The notes beneath the pieces are model-generated. The model was not told where the DNA came from. It saw only the letters and a program-made list of their open reading frames with translations, and ran no database searches. Position numbers and translations under genes: made by a program. From Fonsecaea monophora (lineage: Eukaryota > Ascomycota > Eurotiomycetes > Chaetothyriales > Herpotrichiellaceae), in the NCBI RefSeq assembly GCF_001642475.1, contig NW_019174105.1:1-45842 (forward strand): a stretch of 45,842 bases of DNA, given 5' to 3'. Shown in pieces: positions 33,126 to 44,420 of this stretch (the stretch's first letter is position 1; the number at the start of each line of letters is the position of its first letter).

Positions 33126-33410
33126 GCGTGGGTGGAAGAATGATGAATACCCCTAGATGGAGGTTGCTGTCATCCAGTGGCGACACAAGGATCCTAGGAG
33201 TTGGTTGGCAAGGGACTATCAACAGAGGACCATGGCATGAGTTTGGCTGATGAACAACTTATGAGACTGTACGTTTAGAGCTTTTGAGCTACGTTAGCAG
33301 ATAGCAAATTTCATGAAAGGGAAAAAAGACATGCTAGTATCAGAACATTCTTTTGTATTTGCCAGTATTAGGTGCTGTCCTATACCTTGAACGCCCTGAG
33401 TATAGTGAGA

Positions 33411-33543
33411 CTAATGAAAATCGGTCTTCTTGAAAGGTACCAATTTGCCCACCACCAAGTACTAGATTGTAAAAAATTTGTTAGTATGTCCATCTCAAAG
33501 CAGCCAATCTCTTCTCTTCTCCGGACGTGATATAAATATATAC

Positions 33544-33589
<46 letters not shown>

Positions 33590-34242
33590 TTGCCAGGGTG
33601 CTCGAAATGATTGATTGATTGATGGATTTGACTCACCTTCTCATCAAACCTCTCGATCCACCCGTTCAAATTGTCCAGCTGCTCGGGCGTGAGGTCGTCA
33701 CAGGGATCCAACGGCCCATCGAGGTCCTTTGTCAACATATCCTCGTCGAAGCTCTGGCAGGCCAAGCCCCTCGTGGCGTCGCGCCCAGCAAAGTTCTCGT
33801 ACGGACCGCCGGGCCCGTAGAAGTTGCGACCCGACGAGACGTCGTACACCTTGCCCCGCACGGCCAGGTAGACCGGGTTGTTGGCGGTGCCGTTGTTCTT
33901 GAGGAGGGTGCGCGGCGTGAAGGTCTGGAAGACGATCGGTTGCGGGCCTGGGGGTAGGGACGGGGTTGATTGTGGCCGCAGACGCAGGTACAGGAGCGTG
34001 AGGATCAGGATCACCAGCGTCACGTTCAGGGGCGTGAGGAGCGGGGTCGTCGTTGCGAAGCTGCGCCGGAGGGTTAGCTTTAAAACATACATATGCTTGC
34101 ATTTGCGTGCATGCAAAAAATGGAAACGATGGTGATTGCTCAAACGCTGGGATCGACGACAGACGTGGGTTGGGTTGGGCTGGAGGGGAGAGAGAAGAGA
34201 ACGGTGGGAGGGTAGGAGGTAGGCATACAATGTCTCTCGCAT
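33411..34242 (-). CDS. Dap1/MAPR-family cytochrome b5-like haem-binding membrane protein (about 162 aa, 3 exons)
   Basis: Minus-strand exons 34242-34229 (14 nt), 34060-33637 and 33461-33411. One transmembrane helix (LNVTLVILILTLLYLRLRP) is followed by the cytochrome b5-like fold: FTPRTLLKNNG, VYLAVRGKVYDVSSGRNF and YGPGGPYENFAGRDATRGLA, the diagnostic MAPR segment with conserved Tyr for haem. Family members (yeast Dap1, human PGRMC1) support cytochrome P450 Erg11/Cyp51 in sterol synthesis at the ER. The last exon (YLVVGKLVPF) matches the family's usual end and is reached over a 175-bp intron that contains a (TG)19 microsatellite. The first exon is the weak point: the 14-nt exon uses a GTATGC donor and a CTAAC branch. 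The alternative is to start at ATG 34092 with no first intron (168 aa). Confidence 0.85.
33547..33585. repeat. (TG)19 microsatellite inside the Dap1 intron
   Basis: Nineteen uninterrupted TG units lie on the plus strand, giving a CA tract in the sense strand of intron 2 of the Dap1-like gene. Confidence 0.95.
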
Positions 34243-34896
34243 GATCTTATGATGCGCTTCGACTTCTGTTTCGATATCGTCCCTCTTCGCGTTAGCTAGA
34301 CCGTAGTTCCAAATGATTGATTGATTTGTGATCTTTTTCGAATTCGAGTGAATATTTTGGTGATGACAGTAGTCGTAGACTGACGCAAGGGAAGAAGAAG
34401 GAATCCGCACCTGGTGGAATCTGGCTCATCTTTCCTGGCGGGGTTCGTCACCACAATTCCAGAGACGAAAGGAAAAAAAGGCCGAGAAGAACGTCGAGGT
34501 TAGGGAAATCACAGTCTCGATGAAAGGAGCTGGTATCTCAAGGGATCCGTGCTTGAGGATGTCTATCAACTTGAAAGAGTACAGCGTGGCTGTTTAACGT
34601 GGAAGATACTGGATGCTGGATGTCGAACAACAACGACGGAATCCTCCCCAGAGTCCCGCATCTTGGTTCCGAAAGGTGGAGAGGGACGAGGGAGGGTGTT
34701 ACGATTTCTCCCGAAAAGGGAAAGTTTTCCGCGTTCAATACAAATCCGCCGAGGCTGTCCACTGCTGGGTGACTGCGAAGCCATCAATCTGATTATGCTT
34801 CATCTTGGTTGTAATCTACCAAATGAGTCCCACAGCTTGTCGTTCGCTATACGGTGACGACTCCACGATGGTTGAACAACCCTTGAATCTACAGGT
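34243..34896. other. Intergenic region upstream of the Dap1-like gene
   Basis: No gene is seen. It holds the Dap1 promoter (minus) and the 3' region of the DUF6536 gene. The reading frame upstream of the Dap1 start stays open to 34410 but lacks an ATG, so a longer first exon cannot be fully excluded. Confidence 0.5.
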
Positions 34897-37306
34897 TTAA
34901 GCGTACATTTTTCCATCTTCTGGCGGCGTCACTTCCTCACTGGTAAATGTGCAGTGGCGAATAGCCTGCTGGCCAGAAGAGAATCGGTTTTGCACCACCC
35001 CCCACTGTACAGCTTTGAGATGAGCGTCGACGTCATCTGGTGGGGGATGACATGCTGCACTGATGATGAGACTGCAGTTGGCGCCGAACGGAAGTCTCTG
35101 CTTGAAGGTCAAGAAACAAGTGACGTAGACGACAATGGAGCCGGTGAAAAGCACAATAGCAAATATCAGCAGGCTAAGCGGTGAGTAGCCGCAGGTACAC
35201 AGGGATGAATCGACCATGATGGCACCGGCCTCGTCGCGGAACTCGATTCGTCGAAGGAACAAGCTTTGCGAAAGAAGCCAGTGCAGGACTCCCGAATAGA
35301 CTGTCAGAGGAACTGCAATACGATACGGCAGTTGGAGGAAGTGCTGGCTTCTTTGTCGTCCCTCGGGTGTCGAGACGCGGAGACTCTTGCGGTGAGCGCC
35401 GTACTCGTTCCATTCGTGAGCAGAGTACATGGTCGTCAGCAGGCTGTTGGTGTAAAAGTAGGATGCTGAAAGGAGAACTTGAGGTGAGTTTGCCAGCCAA
35501 GTGTTGATCATGATGCTTTTGAGATCGAAACTGGACGATGTGGCTTCGAGAGTCAGCTCCGAAGCTGTGCCCCAGTGCCAAAGTCCTCCGCTTTGTTTCC
35601 TCAAGAAAGCGGCTATCAAGCAGGCGAAGGTCGTCCACCAAAGTGTTAGTAGACTGCATACATGGGTCAGTAGTGGAAACCAACAGTGTGTCCGGCAAGA
35701 AAGTATCGAAACAAGGACTTACATGCCCAGGAAAACACTCGCACGTCGTCGACTCATGGACTTTCTTAGCTGGAACTTCGTTGACGACCAGACCAATTCG
35801 ACGCCATCGGGGTCCGCTGCTTTCGTTGATTTGCTCCGAATGCGCTGTAGGATTTCCTTCTTCGTCGCGACACAACAGCCGATCGTTGTGGAGTCCGGTC
35901 GATCCAAGAAAGACGCTATCCCGTCGCCAACAGTCACAAGAGGCTGCGCCCGCCATTGCTTCACAAGGACGCCCATGGCGCAAACCTTGGCAACGTTACA
36001 AAACACGACAATCCCTATAAAGATAAGGGAAATCTCGACCTTGCTCGAGTCGGAGACGTGTTCTGCCATGGCAGTCTGGACATGCAGAGTCACATTGTCA
36101 TAATAAAGCCAACCCGTATCCGCGAGAGTGTATGTGGCTGACCGTGTGAAGCCCGGGGAATTCTGAAAGTTAGGCGAGTACGGCCCTGGCAGAGACACAT
36201 GGGGGAACATGGACGTATTTTCACGAGCATAGTGCGTCAGTGGCACGATCAATTGGCTGCTTAGACCGAAGTACCCAGGGGGCATTAGTGATGCTTTTTC
36301 GAGCCAGGTCCGAGCCGTTTCCACGTCATAATTGATGCCGAAGGAGTAGGCATCGACGAAAAGATAGAGGTTGCCCCACCGGGTGACAGGGTTTCTGCTG
36401 TATGCTGCAGTCCATTGCTCATTAGAGATAGATTGATAGGCACTATGGTCGTGGTTCGCGAGAAATGGAGGCAGGCTGGTGTTGGCAACAGTAGTGACAG
36501 TGAATGCTCTGCCACCCAGAACGTCAGACACGGCCGAGTTGTAGCTGCTACTGGTCAGTTCATGTGGAACTCCAAAGATGTATATCGGAACAAAGGTCGG
36601 CCCACAATAGATGGAGAGGGAGCGAGCTAATCGCGAGTGTCCAGAAAAGTATCTGTCTCCAGACACCCACGTAGCGGAGATTATGAAGACTCAGGACACC
36701 AATGTCGACAAATCCACCGTCACGGTGCGCCGCATCCACCTGCTCCCGTGTAGGTGCTGTTATAACCTGCATGCAATAGTTGCTTGCTGAAAGTAGAGCG
36801 GTGCTGAAAACATTGATGAGAATGTGAGAGAAGGTTCCCAGCCAGGCGACTTTGGTTGCGCTGCCACTAGAGACAATGCCCATGCCCCTCGTCCTACTGG
36901 CCCTGGACCATCCGACGGCGAGGAGAACAAGGTTACAAACCAGGACGACGGCACACAGGACGAATCCTAAAAGGGCGCCGAATCTCCAACCTGCGAGTTT
37001 CGATGGGTTGACTCGTCGTAACCATGTGGCAGGATTCCAGGTACGTACTCTGGGTTCTGGCTTAATCGTTGTCGCCTTGGTAGAATGCGAGGAAAGCGTC
37101 TCGTCATCAATCGAAGAGAGTGAGTAATATGACTTGCTGGTCTGTGGCTGTTGACCGGCTGAGAAAGAGTGACGCAAGGAATCCTCGCCATCGACTAAGG
37201 AGCAGCGGGTGGTACTTGACGACTCGGATGTTGGGTAGTTGTAGGGTAGACGAGACCTGCCACGAGTCGGAGCTGGTGAGAGCAGATATCCTTCCTCTTC
37301 GTCCAT
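34897..37306 (-). CDS. DUF6536 multi-spanning membrane protein (759 aa, 3 exons)
   Basis: Minus-strand exons 37306-36606, 36544-35723 and 35653-34897; introns are 61 and 69 bp, both with CTGAC branches. Residues 1-95 are Ser/Thr-rich and cytoplasmic-looking. The first helix (about 107-133, GWRFGALLGFVLCAVVLVCN) opens the DUF6536 domain, which continues with LLSASNYCMQVITAPTREQVD and DIGVLSLHNLR, the strongest family marks. LPLHLFYNSAV is completed across the first splice junction. A large loop with N-glycosylation sites follows, then further helices in the C-terminal half (for example LSLLIFAIVLFTGSIVVYVT). The family is restricted to fungi and has no established function to my knowledge. A transport or sensing role would be a guess. 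Confidence 0.9.
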
Positions 37307-37880
37307 TTTGATGCCCGAAGAAAGTGCACAAAAGACGAAGGCCTCGAGTAAAGGTCCATTATCAACAAGAGCTTGTGGGATCAGGCTGAAAAAAAAATCT
37401 GGTTACAGCCGGGTTCTGGGGAGCGCTGCCTGTGTAACCCATCTCCTAGTCACCGCCACCACTTGTAGACTTTGTTGCCCTGGCATAACATGGACTTGTG
37501 GCTGGGGTTATAGCGGGATGATAAACCCATGCACGGCGGTTGGCTGTTACGCTGGTTGCTATCGCCATGAACACTGAGACCTGGTGGTCAAAAAGACGCC
37601 AATGCAGACTCGTCGACTCTAGTAAAGTTGTTGGTGGACAGGCATTTGACTTGTTTCATGGCCTGGAGGGCTAACGTGATGTGCCGCGTGGGGGCGAGAT
37701 ACAATGAGGGTTTTGGTATACGAGGAGATGGAGTAAGTTTGGCAGGCGAAGCGTTCTCCCAGGCTTTGATAGGTGGTATGGTGGTACTATTTATGATGAA
37801 TTAGATACATCACCTCTCAAGGCAGAACTCTAGAATCTGTAGTAAAAGTATCTCAAACTGGAGGCTGCGCAGTTGGCCTC
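37307..37880. other. Region between the phosphate transporter and the DUF6536 gene
   Basis: The 574 bp between two minus-strand genes hold the DUF6536 promoter and the transporter 3' region. No gene is seen. Confidence 0.5.
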
Positions 37881-40202
37881 TCAATTGATCCGCCGAATGG
37901 CATCATCGTCACCACCACCATCATCATCATGCACTCTTTGGTCAAAGCTTTCCCCAGATATCCTGTCGATCTCAGTCTCGAGTATTTTTAGCCCTCCATC
38001 ATCTTGTTGGCTGGGCTGGGGGCTTTTGGAGACACTGAACTTCACGGCGCACGTCTCGTTGCCAGGCCCCATCCTTGACAAAGAAATTCGCGGCTCTGTC
38101 AACGTTCCTTCACCGGCATCAATACCATCATACTCAGCTGTGTGGTTGCGCTTGCGGAAAAGCCACTGAAACAGCACCAGAGGCGTGCATGAAACCCACA
38201 TCAACTCACGCAGCGACTTCGGGTGCCCATCTTCGTCGTCGCTCGTTTCTTCACCTTCGAGTGCTTTAGGCTCTTCGCCAGCCAACCTTTCAAGCGACCG
38301 CCCCATCGTTTCCGGGATGAGAAAGGAACAGAGCAAACCCAACAGTGCAAAAGCACCTAGTATCTGGATAACGTGAGGAAGCCATGGTGATGCGTCGGTC
38401 TCGCCCTTTTCAAATCCGATGCCTCGCAACGGTCCTGTCAGAGCTTGAGCGAGAACAGCACCGACTTTGCCAGAGGCAGCCGCCAGTCCATGACAAGTGC
38501 TTCTGTACCTTGTTGGAAAGCATTCACCCGGCACAATGAAGGTTGTGGAGTTAGGGCCTTCGAAAAATATCAATCAAGAGTGCAGGACGGGTTCAAAGCC
38601 ATTATGACTCACCAAAATTGACGAAGAACAGGATCAGGACGAACACAGCCACCCGCGATGCGTCAGACATGCTCTCGAAGGAACTCCCGAGGATCAAGAG
38701 GAGGATGGTGATCATGACGAACCCTCCCACTTGAATCGATTTGCGCCCTATACGGTCCACAAGCAGGATTGCGCAGATGGAGCCGGGTATAGCACCAGCC
38801 ACCACCAGGACCAGATTGCCAACCGCACCGCTTCGGAGAATCGTGTATAGCCGTGTAGGGTCGCTGTTGTTGTGAGACCCGAATCCCATTTTTTGGAGGA
38901 AGATAGTGTTATTCAAGGCCAGGGCATAATAGGCCACATCCAGGAAAAACCATGACCCGCACGTTCCAAGGAGAACCCAGCCATTGAAACCTTGTCGAAA
39001 GTATCGCCTGAAGTCGCTCCATGACGACTGAGGTACAACGGCGGCGTCAAGGCCGCCTAGGGTCTCACCAGGTCTCAGACCGGCGCGAATCTCTCTTCGC
39101 TCATCCTCGACTTCTCCTTGTCCAGTTCTGGGTCCAATTGTGTTCTGCACCCATCCTTTGTAGTCGGCAAACCCCTGCTCCACATCACGATTCACATCAA
39201 AGGTGTATCGAGGTGTTTCAGGGATGGTCAGGCGGTAATAAAGTGCGATCGCCGCAGGAACGGCGCCGACACCGATGATGATGCGCCACATTCTATCCAC
39301 GGCCAGGTTTGCAGCAGGAGTTTGAGTACAGACACTGTCCTGACAGACATTGTCGTCGTTGTCAATTTGATCTCGGAATGATGCAATGACAATCGTGGCA
39401 ACCAGGCTGGCGATGAACTGACCGAGAGCCTGGGTCGAGAACACGGCGGCAACCATCGTGCCTCTCCATTTGGTCGAAGCGAACTCGGACGTGATGATGT
39501 TGGCAAGAGGGTAATCGCCACCAATGCCAATACCCATGAGGATTCTCCAAAACACCAGCAAGCCTGTTATGCCGATTGCTGACGAAGGACCGGTGATACA
39601 CTGGCCCAGAGTTGCCAGCCCGATGATCAGCAATTCATATCCATACATGCGCTTTCTCCCGACCCTGTCGGCAAGCCAACCAAAGAACAATTGGCCGATG
39701 ATGGTGCCAACAGAGGTCATGACCTTGATCAGGGTATCATCGACCTGAGGAATCTTGTTCCCGTGCTTCGGGAAGTAACAAAATCCACTTGCACGATTTC
39801 TGTTAGCCTGCGCAGATGACAGGGCGGCTTGAGGGACAGGAGTCGTGCGCCACAGAAACAATGAGAAGACGGCTTTACATCATGTCAGATACCAGATTGA
39901 TGGCGAAAATCTGGAGGAATGTCAGTGTACTCCGACCCAGTCCTGGTGACAACTTCGCACATCATAGCTGTCCGTCAGGAAGCCAGTCCCCGCTACCAGG
40001 ATAGCGCGAACATGAGCGCGGCTGAAAGACCGTTCATTGATATCCCGTAAGATGAGACGACGGCGAAGAGTCGGATCCTTGTGCAACGTCCATAAGCGTC
40101 TGGAATGTACACGGCGTGAAGCACAACTCAATAAGTCCAACTTACCTGTATATGCTTATACTCATCCTCCAGGTCTCGAAAGGCTTTATGCCTCTTGACC
40201 AT
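37881..40202 (-). CDS. PHO84-like inorganic phosphate:H+ symporter (685 aa, 5 exons)
   Basis: Minus-strand exons 40202-40146, 40077-39961, 39910-39879, 39787-38613 and 38557-37881. All phases agree; the joins give DPTLRRRLILRDIN, then TDSYDIFAINLVSDM, then IGFCYFPKHGNKIP, then FVNFGPNSTTFIVPGE. This is the phosphate:H+ symporter family (TC 2.A.1.9). Marks are GWLADRVGRKRMYG (MFS motif A), the GIGIGGDYPLANIITSE signature in TM4 and GPNSTTFIVPGECFPTRYR in TM11. It should import phosphate at the plasma membrane. The tail after TM12 is about 115 residues, acidic and Ser-rich (EGEETSDDEDG), ending in an Asp-rich DDDGGGDDDA run; it makes the protein longer than yeast Pho84 (about 590 residues). The second acceptor (CACAAG) is preferred on family grounds over a nearby TTCCAG that breaks the frame. 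Confidence 0.92.
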
Positions 40203-41103
40203 GATGGATAGCTCTGACTCGTACACAATCTACCGATGATAGATCGAAGGACCACGAGCAAGCGAATTCGTGTATTGCACAGATGTAAATCTCATCAAAA
40301 CCATGGCGAGGATCACTGTTTACCTTTGGAAGCAAAAGGTACATGGCGCAGGATTCAAAAGCACTCAATCAGGCTGGGTTCGCCTTGCGAATGGCCCAAC
40401 CACATTAGTTTCGCTGGAAGAGGGATGGCCATCGTTGGCCTCGCTTCCAAGGCCAACACCCAGGGGATTCGCCTTGGGGCGCAGCATGCAGATACAGACC
40501 ATCTACCTCGTACCCTGGGAGTCATCTAGCCAGCCACGCCAGCCTTATGCGATTCTGGATGAGCCCCTGAACCCTGCGGCTGCACGCGCCCGACTCCCAG
40601 ACACCATTGGGTCAATACAATGCCTGAGCTCCCTGTCACATACACTGACTGACCGGATCCCAGGTTCCTCTGAATCAGTCTGTTCCGCATTGAGCCAGGA
40701 AGAACAACACAGCCGTTGCCATGTTTCACAAGTTGGCGCCTCTCCACTACTTGTCGCTATCTCTGGATTTTATCTAGCGCGAAGTGCTAGTAGCAAGGCT
40801 CACTTGTTGCCCACGTTTCTTTCGTGCCTCCTCCAATTGGCCCGATTTGTTCGTCTTCATCAAAGCAGAACATGTTGGCAGATTCGCGGCTCGTGCAGGA
40901 CCCTCTGCCCACGCGCGGAGGCTGCCGACGAGCTTTGAACCTCGCCTCACCCACTGACAAGAATGACCATGCTGATGACTCTCCTGGGGCAGGACCGTTC
41001 ATGGAGTCTCTCCATATCCATTTGACGGCATCGGCTTTTGGAGGTGACATTCTCCAGGGAATATTGCTTCTGTTTGGGAACCTCCCCCAATATTTGTCGC
41101 CCT
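40203..41103. promoter_or_regulatory. Divergent promoter of the phosphate transporter and the STAND-N gene
   Basis: This 901-bp region lies between divergent starts. A CACGTT at 40812-40817 is a weaker variant of the Pho4/NUC-1 bHLH site, but no perfect CACGTG is present, so phosphate control through this element is doubtful. A 222-codon open frame inside (40270-40938) has no recognisable domain and is not called. Confidence 0.4.
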
Positions 41104-43201
41104 ATGGCTATAAACGGCGTAGGAGATGTTATTGCTTTGGTTCAGATCACCACACAGGCAGCAAAGACACTTCACGCTGCTGCGCATGCCCCATACGAGA
41201 TCAGGCGCTTCATCCAGGAGACAGACCGATACCAATCATGCGTGGGGATAGCTGCGAGCAGACTACGCCGGCATGGTGCCATTTTGAAGGACCACGCTGA
41301 CGTGAAGAGCAATATCCAGGGTATGCTTGAACAGTGTGCAGAGACGACCAAGAAATTGAGAAAGATCGCGACGAGGTATGAGCACATTGTGAAAAGGAAG
41401 GGAGCGGCCACTGGAGCAGACGCTGCCTGGCTTCAATGGATCGAAGCATTCAAGACCGTGTACCAGACGATCGAGTGGACCACCAAAGGCGTCGTGGTCG
41501 AAGGCCTCCGAGCAGAACTGTCACGACATATTCAGATGCTAACCTGGCTGGAAAATGGACTGCTCTCGTAAGTTGTTGCTGGGATCAAAGAGAAATCAAT
41601 CCTTGGGAGCTGATTCAGCCTCATTGCAGCGAACAGGTTGGTCAACTTTCAGTCCAGGTTAGCAACATGCATGACATGCTCGCCTTTGCAATGTCAAGCC
41701 CGTCTCCCACCCCGTTGTCAAGTCCCTTTGGCCCATCACCTAATCCGACGTCACCATCGATCACGGTAAGGGGTTCTGGAAGCCAGGTTAATTCTCCAGA
41801 ACTTGCATCAACTACGCAAGCTCAACCTATGGCTCCTCTGTGGCTGCCAGGTCCAACATTCGACATTGATGATTATGACTTTGGACAGGATATTGAGGAC
41901 CAGTTGGTACTGCCAGAAAGTTTTGTGGGCGTCACCCCTGGCGATCAGTATCGCCACGTCAAGCTCGCGTCCATCAAAGAACAGAAGGAATTCGTTGAAA
42001 ATCTTACTGCCCATACTAGCTTCACCGAAATGTACCTATAGCCTTGAACTGCGGTAATGTGGAAGGGCCATTGCTGATCTCTTCACAGTCGCGTCGAGTC
42101 GGTCCACTTTGTCTGGCGGAAGCCTGGAGCTCCAGATGGAGTTTTGATAGAGGCCAGCGATTCGGGCAGAGTGCTACTCGTTAAGAATGGGGCAGCCGTG
42201 GAGGATATTTGGACCGTGAACGACAAGAGAACGATACGGTTCAGGCAACGAGGTCCGACTCCATTCTTCTCCCTGAAAAACGTCAGTCAGCACTTTACAC
42301 CTAACAAGAGCTCCATCTTCGTCTTCTAGTGCCCACCTGGGAATACATTATTCCATACTCAATCAACGGCGACGAACTTACGGCTGTTGTCGAGCAAGGG
42401 GAGGGTTTGACCTTCTTCACAATTGAAGAGGGTCAGCGGCGGGATCATCCGAGGATTCCAACTACTTGGGTCCAGTACAAGTTCAAGAGTGTACCTGGTA
42501 AGTCGTTCCTTTGTCGCGTAACCAGTTTCGGGGGTAAAACGAAATTGATTTAAAACTTGTTGGGATAGATTGCGAGCTGTTTCAGCAGGTTGTCTACGGG
42601 TCCACTCTTCGACTTGTGGTACCTGTGACTGAGATTTGTCGGCCACATCGAGGCAGAGACGATGATCGTCTGGTGGGCTTCGAGAACGTCCGGGTCTGGG
42701 AGATGCAGTCGGAGATGCGATTCATGGTGCATTTAATCCAGGAAAAAGGGAAGCGGCGGAAGAAATACCTGGAATTCAACCGTCGGTATCTCTCCAGGAC
42801 TTGGTGGTGGTCGTGCTACTGACGTCCAGAGGGTCCAGTGTGTCAAGACAGCATCAAGATCGAGAGTAAAGGGACCGGCCGCAAATCCACGCTATTATTG
42901 ACCGGTATCCATGCTCCAATCGACGACATGGAATTTCAGAGGAGAGCGTCCACGTCGACCCTGAACTCGGACTCAACCCTGGGTCCGACAAAGTCACTAA
43001 CGAGACGTTTCTCCTGGGATCGAAGTCTGCCCTACCTGGACAAGGCGGAAATCTATTTTAGACAACAAGAAGGTAGGTGGTCAGTTGGGTGCTTTCTTTC
43101 CCTCAAGGTTTGAGGCGCTGACTATTCGTGTCGACATAGACCGTGATAGTCTCCTCCACCTTGCACTGAGCTGTCGACCAAACAGGAAGAAGAGCGGGTG
43201 A
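41104..43201 (+). CDS. Protein with fungal STAND-type N-terminal domain, no NTPase (about 568 aa, 7 exons)
   Basis: Exons 41104-41567, 41630-42031, 42089-42252, 42330-42497, 42569-42781, 42839-43072 and 43140-43201; the lengths sum to whole codons. Residues 1-150 are helical and open GVGDVIALVQITTQAAKTLH, the look of the N-terminal domain of fungal NLR/STAND proteins (GVGD, hydrophobic heptads, then IRRFIQE). A Ser/Pro linker (SSPSPTPLSSPFGPSPNPTS) and an acidic block (DIDDYDFGQDIEDQ) follow. The C-terminal half is beta-rich and basic (VHFVWRKPGAP, WEYIIPYSINGDEL, RLVVPVTEICRPHRG) with no P-loop, NACHT, ankyrin or WD repeats. It may be a signalling adaptor or a stripped NLR relative. Weak points: the donors GTACCT (42032) and GTCGGT (42782), and the short last exon. 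The N-terminal half is firm; the 3' half is likely. Confidence 0.7.
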
Positions 43202-43915
43202 AACAACAGAAGGGACGAGTGGATCGCGGCACGAACTTGGAAAGCAGTGTTGACCTGCTGCGTTGACCTTAGGAGTGGAAGGTTCGAAGGCTGCAGAGTC
43301 GAGATGCTGAACACACATTCAACCATTCCTCTTTGACCGGTGGACATAACACGATATGAAGCGCTTCTAGAATGTCTTTCATCGAGAGTCGCACCACCGC
43401 ACGAGAATAGCCGACGATGGACTCGACGGTCGAGCTTGCCATTCGAGGCAACTCGGAGGTACCCAGAAAGAGCACAGTGTTTCCTGGGCAAGGAGGATGA
43501 GCGAAGCGATCAGACAAGGCATGCAGCTTGTTCTAAATCGCATCCCATACCATACCCAGCGAAGCATTCAGAGAAATCGCCGCATCAAAAAGCCGAGCGG
43601 AACGATGCTGACGGCATCTTTACCTTCATAGTCACCCACGCCTAACCGGAAGCTCACGACTATGTAAGGAACAGGGACCCTCGCAAGAGACGATCAGGAT
43701 AGATAGATTGATGGAAGGGGAAGAAGGAACAGACTTCTGGTGGTAATGATGAAATACATACACCAAAAGTCGAGAATTGGAACCAGCTTCAGATACCCAC
43801 CCAGATGGCAAATACTTATAGATGGATGTATAGATGTATAGATTGAATAGGAAATACCCTCTCACCAGCACGTCATGCAGCTCCGGGATTTTGGACCTGT
43901 TCTATAGACCGAGAT

Positions 43916-43939
43916 GGACAGATAGACAGACAGACAGAC
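43916..43939. repeat. GACA-type tandem repeat
   Basis: A run of GACA units, interrupted by one GATA unit, lies in non-coding DNA. Confidence 0.65.
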
Positions 43940-44273
43940 CTTGTCGCATCAAGAGGTCATGAGGCCTTTCCACATTGAGCCTTGTCATAGACACAACATA
44001 ATTGTCCTTGAATGTAACTATGTACATACTTTACTTAGTGTGGATACTGCGTGGTGACGATGAGGCCGAGGCTGCACAACTGATGCCGCAACGCGGGGCA
44101 CGCAAGCGAAGCAAAAAATAATAGTCAAATCTCGCATCATCGACCTCCACCTTGCATCCATCAAGCTGCGTAGCTGCCCACCATCTGCTTACCAATTGGG
44201 GTTTTGTCCTCTAACAGAGATTCGCACCTTTCATCTCTCCTCCTCGTACACGAACCCGCTCTTACTCGCGAGG

Positions 44274-44279
44274 TATAAA
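44274..44279 (+). promoter_or_regulatory. TATA box of riboflavin synthase
   Basis: TATAAA lies 147 bp before the ATG at 44421, followed by an A-rich run and a CT-rich leader. Confidence 0.5.
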
Positions 44280-44420
44280 AAGAAAAAAAGGGTAGCATTT
44301 GTATACCCTGTTCACGCACACACACATATACCACCCCCGTCGTCAGACAAGAATACCTTGCACCTTGCCTACCTCCCCTCTTCTCCTCTCTCGCCTCCCC
44401 CAATAGAGAAATATTTCATC

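Larger units (their letters stand above)
43202..44420. other. Intergenic region and riboflavin synthase promoter
   Basis: No gene is supported in this 1.2 kb. It contains GATA/GACA-type simple repeats (about 43690-43710, 43816-43845 and 43916-43939) and, near the end, the TATA box and pyrimidine-rich leader of riboflavin synthase. Confidence 0.5.

Noticed and set aside
40270..40938. 222-codon plus-strand open frame in the divergent promoter of the phosphate transporter
   Set aside because: No domain, no signal and irregular composition; it lies where two promoters are expected.
40203..41103. Perfect Pho4/NUC-1 site (CACGTG) expected upstream of a phosphate transporter
   Set aside because: None is found in the divergent promoter; only a weak CACGTT variant is present, so phosphate-regulon control is not claimed.
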